The notes: generated by a model from the sequence alone, not told the origin. A DNA stretch of 64,000 bases from Agromyces sp. Marseille-P2726 (GCF_902809835.1 NZ_CADDWM010000011.1:248001-312000); one strand, 5' to 3'. Shown: positions 32,337 through 42,157, counted from the stretch's first letter. Translations and numbers: made by a program.

Positions 32337-34541
32337 TCAGCTCTGGACGGTGACGGATGCCGCGGCCTGGCGCGCCGGTATGCCGATGTGTTCGAGCATC
32401 CAGGCGTCGTCGGCATTCGGGTGCCCACCCGCGCGCCCGGGCGTGCGCGAGTATCGGATCGGGAGTCCGAGCTGGGTGATCCGACCGTACTCGGACGAGT
32501 CGAACTCGACGATCAATCCCCGCCTATCCAGGCCTCCGCCCGGTGAGGTCAGCGTGTCGATCCCGACCACGCGGTGAGCCGACCCCCCAGCGGCGATCAC
32601 CGAGTCGATCGCTTCGGCGGCGCGAAGAGCCAGGAAGGCCGCTTCGATCCCCTCCTGATCGTGACCGCCGAGCTGTGTCGTCAGACGGTTCCACGCGGCA
32701 TCCGTCAAGCCCATCGCGATCCAGCCGTCGGCCGTCCGGATCATCCGATGCGAGTCCGACCAGCCCGGAAGCGTCGGCGTGGAGCGGTGCCGCCATCCGG
32801 CCCACGCGTCGCCGAGGAAGGGCAGCTGCGCGGCGTATGAGGCGTCGACCAAGGCGGTGACCACGTGCGCCCCGCCGCCCGTTCGCGCGCGCCCGTGCAG
32901 GGCCGCCACCGCCCCGAGCGCGGCGAGCACGCCCCCGAGGTGATCCGTGAAGGGCATGCGCGGCAGGTCGATGTTCGGCGCGACCCCGCTCGGGATCGGC
33001 GGCCGGATCGTCTCGGCGGTGATGCCCGTCACCGTGTTGACGATCTCCGCGTAGCCGCGAAGTCCCGACCACTCGCTGTGCTCGTCGAAGCTCGTCACCC
33101 ACGTGTGCACGAGGTCGGGATGTGTTTCGCCGAGCGTCGCAGGGTCGAGCTCGAGTCGCTCGAGCGCCTGCGAGGTGAAGTTGGTGATGAGCACGTCCGT
33201 CCAGGAGAGCAGGGCATCGATGCGTTCACGTCCGTCGGGCTGGCGAAGATCGACCTCGGCGACGTACTTGCCGCGATTCACGACCTCGTGGAAGAACGGT
33301 TCACGGTGGCCGGCCTCGACCTGCGCCGGGTCCACGTCGGCCCGCACCACGTCGGCGCCGAGATCGGCGAGGAGGCGCGAGGCTGTCGGGCCGGCGAGCA
33401 CGCGGGTCATGTCGAGGATGCGGCATCCGGCAAGCGGGCCCGATCGAGCACTGTGCCGATCCTGCAACGCAAGACGCGAGCCGGGCGCGGTCTCGCGGAC
33501 GCGGATGGGAGGACCTGGCACCCACGTCTCCCCCGCCGGCGTCGTCGCCCTGCGGATCGAGCGCGTGTCCGCAGGATCATGACCATCGAGCCATTCGCCA
33601 CTCGTTCGCAAGCGCCCGATCGGTACGCCGGCCGCCATCCCGATCTGCTCCCAGTGTGCGGCGGGCCTGGTTGCGAGCGTGGCCGTGAGCTCGGCACGAA
33701 GTCGTTCGCGTGCCTCTGGGGACGCCATCAGCATCTCGTATCCGGCCTCGCGCTCGATGCGCGACGGTGACCAGCCGAGCGCGGCGAGGAACCACCGCAG
33801 GTGCCGATGCCAGACGGTGATGAGGCTCACGTACGTGTCGTCGGCGCAGCGGTAGAAGCCGGAACCGAGGTATGTCCAGTTCAGGGCCGGGCGCTCGTAC
33901 CGCGCACCGCGCGAACCGATCGCCTCGAGGAACGCGTCGTGAAGCGGCACCTCGATGTGCTGACCGAGGCCCGATCGCTCCCGCTCGACCAGTGCGCCGG
34001 CAACCCCGAGTGCCCCGAGGGCGCCCGCGAAGACTGATGCGAGGGGAAGGGGCGTGAATCCGTCGCCCGGCGGCCACCACTCACCGCCGAGCATCGCGGT
34101 CGAGCCGGCCGCATACGCCCCGGCCGCCGCCATGATCACGACCTCCCAACCGGGAAGCGTCGCACGCGGGTCATCCGTCGCGAACCCGGGAAGCGACAGG
34201 ACGATAAGGCGCGGGTCGTCGCCGATCATCCCGTCGGTGTCGAGACCCCAGCCGCTCAGGACCCCGGGCCGGAAGTTCTCGATCACGACGTCGGCCTCGC
34301 TCGCGAGATCGCGAACGCCTTCGAGATCGCTCGGATGCCGGAGGTCGAGCTCGTGGACGCGGCCGGCCCCACGTGTCAGGACCATCTCCATCCCGCTCCG
34401 CGGAGGCGGCGACCCCGGACGCACCACCCGGGTGACGTCAGCGCCGAGATCGCCCAGCAGCGTCGCCGCGTACGGCCCGGCGATCCAGTGCCCCAGGCCG
34501 AGGACGCGGATGCCCGTCAACGGACCCTGCTTCGCGCTCAT
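32337..34541 (-). CDS. Tandem-fused CaiB/BaiF (class III) CoA-transferase
   Basis: 734 residues, about twice the family's usual 380-420. Domain 1 starts at GIRVLGLGHWIAGPYAATLLG and has GQHIEVPLHDAF; domain 2 starts near residue 365 with GCRILDMTRVLAGPTASRLL and has HVVTALVDASY. Both have an Asp at the position where the family's catalytic Asp sits. Class III transferases move CoA between acids; fused double copies occur in several actinobacterial catabolic clusters. ATG 34541 has AGGACGGGGCACG upstream. It stands alone on the minus strand, divergent from the GDSL gene. Confidence 0.88.
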   Translation of the reverse strand: MSAKQGPLTGIRVLGLGHWIAGPYAATLLGDLGADVTRVVRPGSPPPRSGMEMVLTRGAGRVHELDLRHPSDLEGVRDLASEADVVIENFRPGVLSGWGLDTDGMIGDDPRLIVLSLPGFATDDPRATLPGWEVVIMAAAGAYAAGSTAMLGGEWWPPGDGFTPLPLASVFAGALGALGVAGALVERERSGLGQHIEVPLHDAFLEAIGSRGARYERPALNWTYLGSGFYRCADDTYVSLITVWHRHLRWFLAALGWSPSRIEREAGYEMLMASPEARERLRAELTATLATRPAAHWEQIGMAAGVPIGRLRTSGEWLDGHDPADTRSIRRATTPAGETWVPGPPIRVRETAPGSRLALQDRHSARSGPLAGCRILDMTRVLAGPTASRLLADLGADVVRADVDPAQVEAGHREPFFHEVVNRGKYVAEVDLRQPDGRERIDALLSWTDVLITNFTSQALERLELDPATLGETHPDLVHTWVTSFDEHSEWSGLRGYAEIVNTVTGITAETIRPPIPSGVAPNIDLPRMPFTDHLGGVLAALGAVAALHGRARTGGGAHVVTALVDASYAAQLPFLGDAWAGWRHRSTPTLPGWSDSHRMIRTADGWIAMGLTDAAWNRLTTQLGGHDQEGIEAAFLALRAAEAIDSVIAAGGSAHRVVGIDTLTSPGGGLDRRGLIVEFDSSEYGRITQLGLPIRYSRTPGRAGGHPNADDAWMLEHIGIPARQAAASVTVQS

Positions 34542-34640
34542 CGTGCCCCGTCCTGATTGACTTCACGCGACCGTCCTCGGTCGGCGTATTTGGGTAATGT
34601 TAGCGAGGATGCCGCGAAGAGATCGAAGGAGATGCGGGAT

Positions 34641-35621
34641 ATGGACGTGAACCCCCTGCTGCTCGGAGCCGCATCGATCGAGCACGATCGACCCGTTCGC
34701 GTGCCGTCGGCCGCAATGGAGCGCTGGGCAGCGGACACGGTGCAGGCGGCTCGCGTACCGGCCGGTGTGCGTGTCGGTCTCGCGGGCGACGCCCAGGCCG
34801 TCGAGGTCGACGTGCGGACCGGCGATGTGCTGCCACTGGCGACCCCGGCCGAGCGCGGTGAATTCACGCTCTACGTCGGCGGCGAGCGCCGCGGTTCCGT
34901 TCCGGTGGCCGGTGGAACGAAGACGACCGTTCGCGTCGAGCTGCCCGATCGAGATGCAGATGCCTCCGTCGAGATCCACCTTCCCGAGCGATTCGAGCCC
35001 CGCGTCTTCGGCATCCGCGCGCTGGGCGGCGAGGCCCGGCCGCTGGAGCGCTCGACGAGATGGGTCGCCTACGGGGATTCGATCACGCAGGGCTGGACCA
35101 CCACCGATCCCGGCGGCGCGTGGACCGCGGTCGCAGCGCGAGCGACGGGCTTCGACCTGCTCAACCTGGGATTCGCGGGCGCCGCGCGCGGGGAATTGCC
35201 GGTCGCAGCTCACTTGGCCGCCACCGCTGCCGACGTGATCAGCCTGGCCTGGGGCACCAACTGCTGGGCGCAGATCGAGATGGATGCCGCGTACATCCGA
35301 GAGCTGATGCGCCTGTTCCTCGGCATGGTGCGGCAGGGGCATCCCGAGACGCCGATTTTGGTCCTCAGCCCGGTGATCCGGCCGGCCGCGGAGCAGACCC
35401 GCAACGGCTCGGGCGCGACCCTGTCGGACCTGCGCGACGCGCTCGAGGAGGCGGTGCACACGTTCCGTGACCAGCACGCCGATCCGCAGCTCCACCTCCT
35501 GGCCGGGGCCGAGCTGATCACCACCGAGCAGCTCGATGCCGACGGAATCCACCCGAACGACGCCGGCCACGCCGCGATCGGCGCGGCTGCCGCTGAGGCG
35601 CTCGCACGCATCGTGGCCTGA
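34641..35621 (+). CDS. GDSL/SGNH-family hydrolase
   Basis: 326 residues: an N-terminal beta-sandwich-like region (to about 135) with RGEFTLYVGGERRGS, then the SGNH domain: block I YGDSITQGW with nucleophile Ser, GFAGAARGE for the Gly block, AWGTNCW for Asn, and DGIHPNDAGH for Asp and His. The complete catalytic set suggests an active esterase or acyl hydrolase. ATG 34641 is nine bases after AAGGAG; ATG 34632 and the 34557 start are too close to or upstream of that site. It could deacylate an intermediate of this pathway. Confidence 0.85.
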   Translation: MDVNPLLLGAASIEHDRPVRVPSAAMERWAADTVQAARVPAGVRVGLAGDAQAVEVDVRTGDVLPLATPAERGEFTLYVGGERRGSVPVAGGTKTTVRVELPDRDADASVEIHLPERFEPRVFGIRALGGEARPLERSTRWVAYGDSITQGWTTTDPGGAWTAVAARATGFDLLNLGFAGAARGELPVAAHLAATAADVISLAWGTNCWAQIEMDAAYIRELMRLFLGMVRQGHPETPILVLSPVIRPAAEQTRNGSGATLSDLRDALEEAVHTFRDQHADPQLHLLAGAELITTEQLDADGIHPNDAGHAAIGAAAAEALARIVA

Positions 35622-35629
35622 CCTCTCGT

Positions 35630-35649
35630 GTCCGGCGAGTCGGCCGGAC
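35630..35649. terminator. Short hairpin between convergent genes
   Basis: GTCCGGC (35630-35636) and GCCGGAC (35643-35649) with a six-base loop, in the 33-base gap between the GDSL gene and the SDR at 35655. Likely acts as a two-way terminator, though the stem is only seven pairs. Confidence 0.5.
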
Positions 35650-35654
35650 CGCGA

Positions 35655-36599
35655 CTACCCGGGCAACCCGACGCCGGTGAGCTCTTCGGTCACCGTCCAG
35701 AGGCGCTCCGCGAGTTCGCGGTCGAGGATCCACGGCCGTGCCCCCGGCGTCGCCGTGGTCGACGCCGCGACAGGTTCAGCGATGTCGACATCTTCGCAGT
35801 ACACGCCGCCCATCCCATCGAGCTGACGGTTCGCGGCACACCAGACGGTCGTCGCTGCGCCCTGCTCTGCCGTGCGCCGCGGGCCGTAGGCGGCGCGGGC
35901 CTGACCGCGTTCAGTCTCGTCCATGTGGCGGTTGAGCCCGGTGGTGATCACCCCGGGATGAACCGAGAACGAGCGAACGCCGAGCGCCTCGCCGCGCGCG
36001 TCGAGCTCGAGCGCGAACAACGCGTTCGCGGTCTTGGATTGGGCATAGGCCACGGTCATGTCGTACGGGCGCCGCTCGAAGTGCAGGTCGTCGAAGTCCA
36101 CGTTCGCGAAGCGATGACCTCGCGACGAGAGGGTCACCACCCTCGCCCGGCCCGTCTCGGTCAGGGCCGGCCACAGGCGCGCCGTGAGCTGGTAGTGGCC
36201 GAGGTGGTTGACGGCGAACGTACGGTCGTAGCCGCGGCGGTCGCGCCGCTCGGGATGCCCCATCACGCCGGCATTGTTGATGAGCATGTGCAACGGCCGG
36301 CCGGAGGCGAGGAAGGACTCCGCGAACCGGTCGATGGAGTCGGGCTCGACGAGGTCGAGCTGCTGCACCTCAGTGCGCGGGATGCCCGCCAGCGCCTCAG
36401 CAGCCCGTCCGGGGTCGCGCGCCGGTACCACGACCCGGGCTCCGGCGTCAGCGAGCACGCGAGTCACGACGAGCCCGAGGCCCGAGTGTCCTCCCGTGAC
36501 GATGCCGACGAATCCGGTCAGGTCCCGTCCGCCGAGGGCCTCGAGGGCCGTGGTCTCCGGGCCGAAGCCCGACGGCAGCGGTCGTTGCGGCGTCACCAT
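35655..36599 (-). CDS. Short-chain dehydrogenase/reductase, retinol-dehydrogenase-like
   Basis: 314 residues. TGGHSGLGL cofactor motif, LINNAGVMGHP, TLSSRGHRFANVDFDDL with the Ser, YAQSK with Tyr and Lys, then SVHPGVITTGL. The long NVDFDDLHFERRPYD insertion is typical of the RDH/WWOX-like extended branch. It probably oxidises or reduces a large hydrophobic alcohol. ATG 36599 has GGAGGAATTCC upstream. It lies 31 bases after the acyl-CoA synthetase gene, at the end of the beta-oxidation-like operon. Confidence 0.88.
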   Translation of the reverse strand: MVTPQRPLPSGFGPETTALEALGGRDLTGFVGIVTGGHSGLGLVVTRVLADAGARVVVPARDPGRAAEALAGIPRTEVQQLDLVEPDSIDRFAESFLASGRPLHMLINNAGVMGHPERRDRRGYDRTFAVNHLGHYQLTARLWPALTETGRARVVTLSSRGHRFANVDFDDLHFERRPYDMTVAYAQSKTANALFALELDARGEALGVRSFSVHPGVITTGLNRHMDETERGQARAAYGPRRTAEQGAATTVWCAANRQLDGMGGVYCEDVDIAEPVAASTTATPGARPWILDRELAERLWTVTEELTGVGLPG

Positions 36600-36630
36600 C
36601 GTCGGAATTCCTCCTGCCGCCGGGGCGGCG

Positions 36631-38241
36631 CTACTGAGTCGAGGCGGCCGTCAGGCTTGCGGCGAGCTCATCTTTGAGCACCTTGCCGCTGGCATTGACC
36701 GGGAACGCGTCCACGAACACATACCGGCGCGGCCGCTTGTAGTTCGCGAGCCGCGCACCGGCGAGTTCTGCCAGCGCGGATTCCTCGACGCCCGCGCCCG
36801 CCTTCGGGATGATGAACGCGGCACCGACCTCACCCAGCCGTTCGTCGGGAACACCGACGACCGCGACCGCGGCGACGTCGGTGTGCGACGCGAGGACCGC
36901 TTCGACCTCGGACGGATAGACGTTGAAACCCCCGACGATGAACATGTCCTTCAGCCTGCCGGTCACACGCAGGTTGCCGGCTGCGTCGAACGTGCCGAGA
37001 TCGCCCGTGTGCAGCCACCCGCGTTCATCGGTCAACGGCACGTCGTCGTCGAGATAGCTCACACGCGTGTTGTACCCCCGCACGCAGATCTCACCGATCT
37101 CGTCGGCCTCGGCCTGCGAACCGTCGGGTCGCAGGATGGCCACGTCCACGCCGGGGACGGCTCGGCCCGCGGTCTCGGCGATGGTCTCGACCGAGTCGCC
37201 GAATCGGGTCAGTGTGGCGACACCCGTCGCCTCGGTGAGCCCGTACGGCGAGAACACTCGCTCGATGCCGAGCACGTCGTGCATCGCCCTGATCAGCGAT
37301 GGCGGAATGGAGGTGGCACCGGTGACGGCGATCCGGAGTGAACTCGTGTCGGTGGTCTCGAGCGCAGGGTCCTGCAGGATCGTCTGGAAGACGGTGGGTG
37401 GTGCCGGATAGAAGGTGAGTCGCTCGCTCTCGATGAGCCGCAGGGCCTCGACGGATGAGAAGACCGCCAGCGGATAGGCAGCTGTGCCTCGCACGAGCGC
37501 CAGCAGGAGTCCCACCAGGAGCCCGAACGCGTGGAAGAACGGATTGCTGAGCAGGACGCGGTCGCCGGGTTCGACGCCCAGGATGCCGCCCCATTGCCAG
37601 TACGCACGCAGAAGCTGCCCATGTCCCAGTCGGATGCCCTTCGGGCGACCGGTCGTTCCCGACGTGAAGAGCACCATCCCGGTGTCCTCGCAAGAGAGCG
37701 CCGCCACGCGTTCATCGACCTCATCCCGATCTTCCGTCGTCGCAAGTGCGATCAATGCCTCGATGCCGTCGGGGCCGTCGCCGTCGAAGGTGACGATCGG
37801 GGCGCTCTCTGCGAGGATCTCGGGTCGCTCGAGCCGGTGCTCGGCCAGCTCTGCCGCGTACTGGCGGCCGAGGAACGACTCGACGGTGAAGACGGCCTTG
37901 ACCGAGGCTCTCGCGCAGATGGCGCCCGCTTCGTGGATCGTGAAGCGGGTGTTCAGCGGCACCAGTGCGGCGCCCGCCAACTCGATACCCAGCACCGTGG
38001 CGGCGAAATCGGCGCAGTTCGGTGCCCAGATGCCGACCCGATCACCCTTCTCCACTCCGATGGCGACAAGCGAGGCGGCGATCGCCTCGGCGCGATCGAC
38101 GTACTCGCGGAACGTCCAGCGCACGTCGCCGTCGACCATGGCAGGCAGGTCGGCGAAGGTCTCGCCCGCCCACCGTACCGCGGCGGCGATGGTCTCGATT
38201 CCCGGCGCCGGGAATTCCGGAATCTGCTCGATGTGGCTCAT
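36631..38241 (-). CDS. AMP-forming acyl-CoA synthetase
   Basis: 536 residues, ANL superfamily. P-loop-like LFTSGTTGRPKGI, FSPYGLTEATG, HTGDLGTFDAAGNLRVTGRLKDM, then VGGFNVYPSEVE and the C-terminal SGKVLKDEL with the catalytic Lys. Activates a carboxylic acid as acyl-AMP and then acyl-CoA. Because it is between two ACAD sets, its substrate is likely the same acid that the ACADs desaturate. ATG 38241 overlaps the preceding ACAD stop by ATGA. Confidence 0.94.
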   Translation of the reverse strand: MSHIEQIPEFPAPGIETIAAAVRWAGETFADLPAMVDGDVRWTFREYVDRAEAIAASLVAIGVEKGDRVGIWAPNCADFAATVLGIELAGAALVPLNTRFTIHEAGAICARASVKAVFTVESFLGRQYAAELAEHRLERPEILAESAPIVTFDGDGPDGIEALIALATTEDRDEVDERVAALSCEDTGMVLFTSGTTGRPKGIRLGHGQLLRAYWQWGGILGVEPGDRVLLSNPFFHAFGLLVGLLLALVRGTAAYPLAVFSSVEALRLIESERLTFYPAPPTVFQTILQDPALETTDTSSLRIAVTGATSIPPSLIRAMHDVLGIERVFSPYGLTEATGVATLTRFGDSVETIAETAGRAVPGVDVAILRPDGSQAEADEIGEICVRGYNTRVSYLDDDVPLTDERGWLHTGDLGTFDAAGNLRVTGRLKDMFIVGGFNVYPSEVEAVLASHTDVAAVAVVGVPDERLGEVGAAFIIPKAGAGVEESALAELAGARLANYKRPRRYVFVDAFPVNASGKVLKDELAASLTAASTQ

Positions 38242-39221
38242 GCCGCGAAGCCCGACAGCCGAGGCGCCTTCCCCGCGGCGACGATCGACCGGCCGACTGC
38301 TCCGGCCAACTGCGGCCCGCCGCCCAGGAACGCCGACAGGAACAGCGCGCGACGAACGAGTCGAGCCAGTGGGAACTCCTCGGTGAAGCCCATGCCTCCG
38401 CAGACCTGGAGGCCGTTGCGCACGGCCGTGTCCAGCGCCGTGGCGGCGAGCGACTTTGCGGTCAGGACGGTGACCGAATCGGCCTCACCCTCCCAGCTCA
38501 GCGCCGTCACCGCCGCAGCGCCGCCGAGCGCCACCTCGATATCGGTGAGACGGTGCTGGACCGCCTGATAGGTGCCGATCGCCCGCCCGAACTGCTTGCG
38601 GCTGGTGACATGCTCCACGGCGACATCGAGGATGGCCCGGGCGAGCCCGATGGATTCGTGCGCGACCGCCCTGCGAGCCGCCTTGGCCAGCAGTGCGGCG
38701 TACTCGACCCCCAGGTCGTGGACCACCCGAGCCGACTGCGCGCGCACCCGCCGGAGCCGCAACGACGGGTCGACACCCGAGATGGGCTCGAGCGACACTC
38801 CCGACGCATCGAGCACCGCGAGGGTCGTCGAGCCGTCCTCCCGGCTGAGCGGTGCCAGGAACGTGGCCGGTTCCTCGACTCGCGCGAGCACGATGCCGTC
38901 GATCTGGGACGCGTCACCGGAGCCGATCGAGCCGACCGCGTGGCGCCCCGGCGGGTAGTACACGACGGCGGGCGGCACATCGAGTGACAGCTCCGCGCCC
39001 GCCGCCGTGAGTTCGACGAGGACGGCGGCGTCCAAGGCTTCCGAGCCGGATGCCGCATACCCGAGACCTTCGAACAGCGCACCGACGGCAAGCCCCGGGC
39101 TCTCCTCGACGAGGTCGAACCAGCCCATGTCCTCGAGATCTGCCCACACCAGCCCGTCGGGCTTGGATGCGATGAGTTCGCGCGTTGCCTCGCGGACCTC
39201 ATCCTCGAGTTCGTCAGCCAC
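38238..39221 (-). CDS. Acyl-CoA dehydrogenase, small partner subunit
   Basis: 327 residues, shorter than typical ACADs. It has RKQFGRAIGTYQAVQHRLTD and CGGMGFTEEFPLARLVRR, hallmarks of the C-terminal ACAD domain, but a degenerate N-terminal half. It overlaps the 384-residue ACAD upstream by eight bases (GTG 39221). Paired genes of about 320 and 384 residues resemble the heterotetrameric acyl-CoA dehydrogenases of mycobacterial steroid side-chain degradation (FadE28/29-type). The longer frame to 39356 merely overlies the neighbour. Confidence 0.85.
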   Translation of the reverse strand: MADELEDEVREATRELIASKPDGLVWADLEDMGWFDLVEESPGLAVGALFEGLGYAASGSEALDAAVLVELTAAGAELSLDVPPAVVYYPPGRHAVGSIGSGDASQIDGIVLARVEEPATFLAPLSREDGSTTLAVLDASGVSLEPISGVDPSLRLRRVRAQSARVVHDLGVEYAALLAKAARRAVAHESIGLARAILDVAVEHVTSRKQFGRAIGTYQAVQHRLTDIEVALGGAAAVTALSWEGEADSVTVLTAKSLAATALDTAVRNGLQVCGGMGFTEEFPLARLVRRALFLSAFLGGGPQLAGAVGRSIVAAGKAPRLSGFAA

Positions 39222-40368
39222 GGCGGTCCTCCCTCGGAAGGCCGAGCACGTGCTCGGCGATGATGTTCTTCTGGACCTCAACGGCCCCCCCGTAGACGGA
39301 CGCGGCCCGCGAGTAGTACCACTCGCCGCGGATGCGCTTGGAGTCGGCGTCGTCACCGAAGAGGAAGTCGTTCACCCGCAGCGCGCGGATCGCGTCGTTC
39401 ACTGCGTGCTCCGCCGTGCTCAGCAGCGTCTTGTCGATCGAGACCTCGGGGCCGAGCCGCTCTCCGGCGGCCAGCCGCGCGACCGTCTGGCGACTGCGGA
39501 CTCGCAGCGCGGCCAGCGCGACGTACGCGGCGCCGATGGTGTCACCGGCCGTCGGGTGGCCTCCTGCCGTAGCGACGAGATCATCGAGGGCCGCGTGCAT
39601 GATCGCCTGTCGTTGCCAGGCCCACATGCCGCGCTCGTACTGGAGGAGGTGCATCGCGACCTTCCAGCCGCCGTCCACCTCACCGATGACATGGTCGGCC
39701 GGCACGACGACACCGTCGAAGAAGACCTCCGAGAACTCCGCCTCCCCCGTCGTCGTCTGCAGCGGACGCACGGTCACCCCCGGGGACTCGAGGTCCACCC
39801 AGAACAGGGTCAACGTGCGATGGCGACCCCCCGGGTCGCCGGTGCGCGCGAGCACGCCGCACCACCGTGAACGGTGCCCGAGTGAGGTCCAGACCTTCTG
39901 TCCGTCGATGATCCACCCGTCGGCCGTCTGCTTGGCCGTGGTCCTGAGACTGGCAAGGTCGCTGCCCGCTTCGGGCTCCGAGAATCCCTGACACCAGAGC
40001 TCGCGCCCCTCCAGCACAGCCGGAAGCATGCGGCGAGCGAGTTCCGGGGCGAACGCGGTGAGTGCAGAACCGAGTACCTCGAGCGCACCGACCTGCTCGG
40101 GCATCCCGAAACCGGCCTCGGTCAGCGCGTCGTAGAGCGCGGCACGATCGGTGGCGTCGCCTCCGAAGCCGCCGAACTCTTCAGCCCAGCCCCACCCGGC
40201 GAGCCCCTCTGCGTTGAGCCGCCCGAGGAGGGCGAAGCTCTTGTCGACGCGGGTCTCGAGCTCGTCGTCGGGGCGGGGGTTGATGTCGGCCAGTTCCGCG
40301 GCATGCTCGGTGAGCCACGCCAAGAAGTCGGGTCGGGTTTTCACGTCGAGGCCTTCCGTCATGGTCAT
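39214..40368 (-). CDS. Acyl-CoA dehydrogenase, large partner subunit
   Basis: 384 residues with standard ACAD motifs: LWCQGFSEPEAGSDLASLRT, GWIIDGQKVWTSLGHRSRW, and the C-terminal VYGGAVEVQKNIIAEHVLGLP. Uses FAD to make a 2,3-enoyl-CoA. It pairs with the small subunit downstream, and resembles the 42154 gene in layout. ATG 40368 starts one base after the SDR stop; ATG 40362 is an in-frame alternative. No strong ribosome site, consistent with coupling. Confidence 0.9.
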   Translation of the reverse strand: MTMTEGLDVKTRPDFLAWLTEHAAELADINPRPDDELETRVDKSFALLGRLNAEGLAGWGWAEEFGGFGGDATDRAALYDALTEAGFGMPEQVGALEVLGSALTAFAPELARRMLPAVLEGRELWCQGFSEPEAGSDLASLRTTAKQTADGWIIDGQKVWTSLGHRSRWCGVLARTGDPGGRHRTLTLFWVDLESPGVTVRPLQTTTGEAEFSEVFFDGVVVPADHVIGEVDGGWKVAMHLLQYERGMWAWQRQAIMHAALDDLVATAGGHPTAGDTIGAAYVALAALRVRSRQTVARLAAGERLGPEVSIDKTLLSTAEHAVNDAIRALRVNDFLFGDDADSKRIRGEWYYSRAASVYGGAVEVQKNIIAEHVLGLPREDRRG

Positions 40369-40369
40369 C

Positions 40370-41137
40370 TCAGTGTGCCGTCCATCCGCCGTCGACGGTC
40401 AGCGTCTGGCCGGTGACGTACCGACTCGCATCGCTGGCCAGGTACAGGAGAGCGCCATCGAAATCCTCGGGCTTGCCGTGGCGCGGAAGCAGCGTATTGC
40501 GAAGGATCCACTGCTGGATGTTCTCCAGGTTGATGACGTCTTGAGTGATCTCGCTCTCGAAGAACCCCGGTGCGATGGCGTTGACACGGATTCCGTACCG
40601 GCTCCATTGCGCGGCCCACTCGCGCGTGATCGACTCGAGTCCGCCCTTCGACGCCGAGTACACCGCCTGCGGGAAACGACCGATGCCGACGCTCGCCACC
40701 ATGGACGTGACGTTGACGATGCTGCCCGTTCCCCGTTCGCGCATTCCCGGCTGGAACGCCTGCACCAGGCGGATGGGCGAGACCAGGTTGACGTTCAGTG
40801 TCGTGGCGATCTGCTCGGGTGTCTCATCCTCCGCCTTCACGCCCCCCGCGATGTACGCGGCGTTGTTCACGATGATGTCGGGCGTGCCGAACTCGGCGCG
40901 GACCCGATCCACGATGGCGTCGACCTCGTCCGGGCGAGACAGATCGGCCTGTACGGCGACGCTCCCGGGGTGATTTCCGACGAATGCATCGAGCACCTCT
41001 GCCCGGCGCGCCACGACGGCCAGCCGCGCGCCGGCGCCCACCAGCACATCGGCGAATCGGCGCCCGAGCCCGGCCGATGCGCCGGTCAGGATCGCGGTCT
41101 TTCCTTCGAGGGAGAAGATCTCAAGGGGCGAGGTCAT
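40370..41137 (-). CDS. Short-chain dehydrogenase/reductase (3-hydroxyacyl/gluconate 5-dehydrogenase-like)
   Basis: 255 residues. TGASAGLGRRFAD, IIVNNAAYIAGG (NNAA for NNAG), NVTSMVASVGIG with Ser, YSASKGGLES with Tyr/Lys, and the end TGQTLTVDGGWTAH. ATG 41137 follows AAAGGACGAC. Positioned between two ACAD pairs, it is a good candidate for the hydroxyacyl-CoA dehydrogenation step, but SDR substrates cannot be read from sequence. Confidence 0.88.
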   Translation of the reverse strand: MTSPLEIFSLEGKTAILTGASAGLGRRFADVLVGAGARLAVVARRAEVLDAFVGNHPGSVAVQADLSRPDEVDAIVDRVRAEFGTPDIIVNNAAYIAGGVKAEDETPEQIATTLNVNLVSPIRLVQAFQPGMRERGTGSIVNVTSMVASVGIGRFPQAVYSASKGGLESITREWAAQWSRYGIRVNAIAPGFFESEITQDVINLENIQQWILRNTLLPRHGKPEDFDGALLYLASDASRYVTGQTLTVDGGWTAH

Positions 41138-41188
41138 GTCGTCCTTTCACTGGACCCGTTCAGTCACTGGACCTGTGCACCGGGCCGG

Positions 41189-42157
41189 CTACACGCGCAC
41201 GGCGTCACGCCGGGCGGCGCCGGCCGCGATAGGGAAGAGGCTCGTCCAGCCGTTCCTCGAAATGAGCTCGGCGAGGATCAGCTCACTGCGAGTCTCACCC
41301 TCGGGCAGGCGACGATAGCCCTGGCTGTGCCGCGAGTACTGCGAGATGTTCGTCTCGTCGGCGAACCCCATGGCGCCGTGCAACTGGTGCCCGGCGCGGA
41401 GCACCGTGTCGGCAGCTTGGAGCGCGGAGACCCGCAGCGCTACCGCGTCGACCAGGGCCGTCGATCGACCGTGGTGCGCGATCGACCACAGCGTGTACTT
41501 CGCCAGCTCCGAAAGTCCCTGTACCGCCACGACGACGTCGGAGAGACGGAACTGCGTGCCTTGGAAGGTGATGATGCGGCGCCCGAACTGCTGACGTTCG
41601 TTCGTGTACAGCACGGTGTCGGCCAGCGCGCGCTCGAGCACTCCGAGCAACCACCACGACTGAAGCGTGATGACGAGTTCGACGTTCTCCTGTGGAAGGT
41701 CCTCGTCGATCTCGGTGTCGATCTCGGCGACGAACTTCGCGAGCTTCTCCCCGATCAGCGGGCCCCGTCGCGTGAGTCGAGCCGCGTCTCCGCGGAGGGT
41801 GGCCGCCGCCCAGTTCAGATCGAGGTCGGCGTGGACCGCGACACGGCGTCCGGTGGTGGGGACCAGGAGGATCGCGTCCTTGCCGTCGGGCCGCGCCAGA
41901 CGTTCGGCGATCGGATACATCAGCAACCGTCCACCCGCGGCTCGGCATGCCTCGGCGGCGGCTTCGAGCTGCACCTGATCCTCTCGCGGCGCAATCTCCC
42001 AGATGCCGAGTGGTCCGAGCAGGCCCTCGACGACGTCACCTCGAGCAGCGGGGTCCCGCTCGAACTCGCGAGCGAGGTCGACACCTCCGGCCGCGTCGAT
42101 CGCTTCGCCGACGGCCTGACCGAGCTCGGTCGCCTCTTCTGAAACCGTGTTGTTCAC
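41189..42157 (-). CDS. Acyl-CoA dehydrogenase, small partner subunit (second pair)
   Basis: 322 residues with ERQQFGRRIITFQGTQFRLSD and HQLHGAMGFADETN, the conserved C-terminal ACAD segments, after a divergent N-terminal half. GTG 42157 overlaps the large-subunit stop by GTGA. It pairs with 42154-43305 as 38238 pairs with 39214, so the operon encodes two separate, probably heteromeric, dehydrogenases acting on different chain lengths or positions. Confidence 0.84.
   Translation of the reverse strand: MNNTVSEEATELGQAVGEAIDAAGGVDLAREFERDPAARGDVVEGLLGPLGIWEIAPREDQVQLEAAAEACRAAGGRLLMYPIAERLARPDGKDAILLVPTTGRRVAVHADLDLNWAAATLRGDAARLTRRGPLIGEKLAKFVAEIDTEIDEDLPQENVELVITLQSWWLLGVLERALADTVLYTNERQQFGRRIITFQGTQFRLSDVVVAVQGLSELAKYTLWSIAHHGRSTALVDAVALRVSALQAADTVLRAGHQLHGAMGFADETNISQYSRHSQGYRRLPEGETRSELILAELISRNGWTSLFPIAAGAARRDAVRV

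Noticed and set aside
40151..42142. Plus-strand ORF of 663 codons
   Set aside because: It lies antisense to three well-supported genes (ACAD, SDR, ACAD) and shows no recognisable domain.
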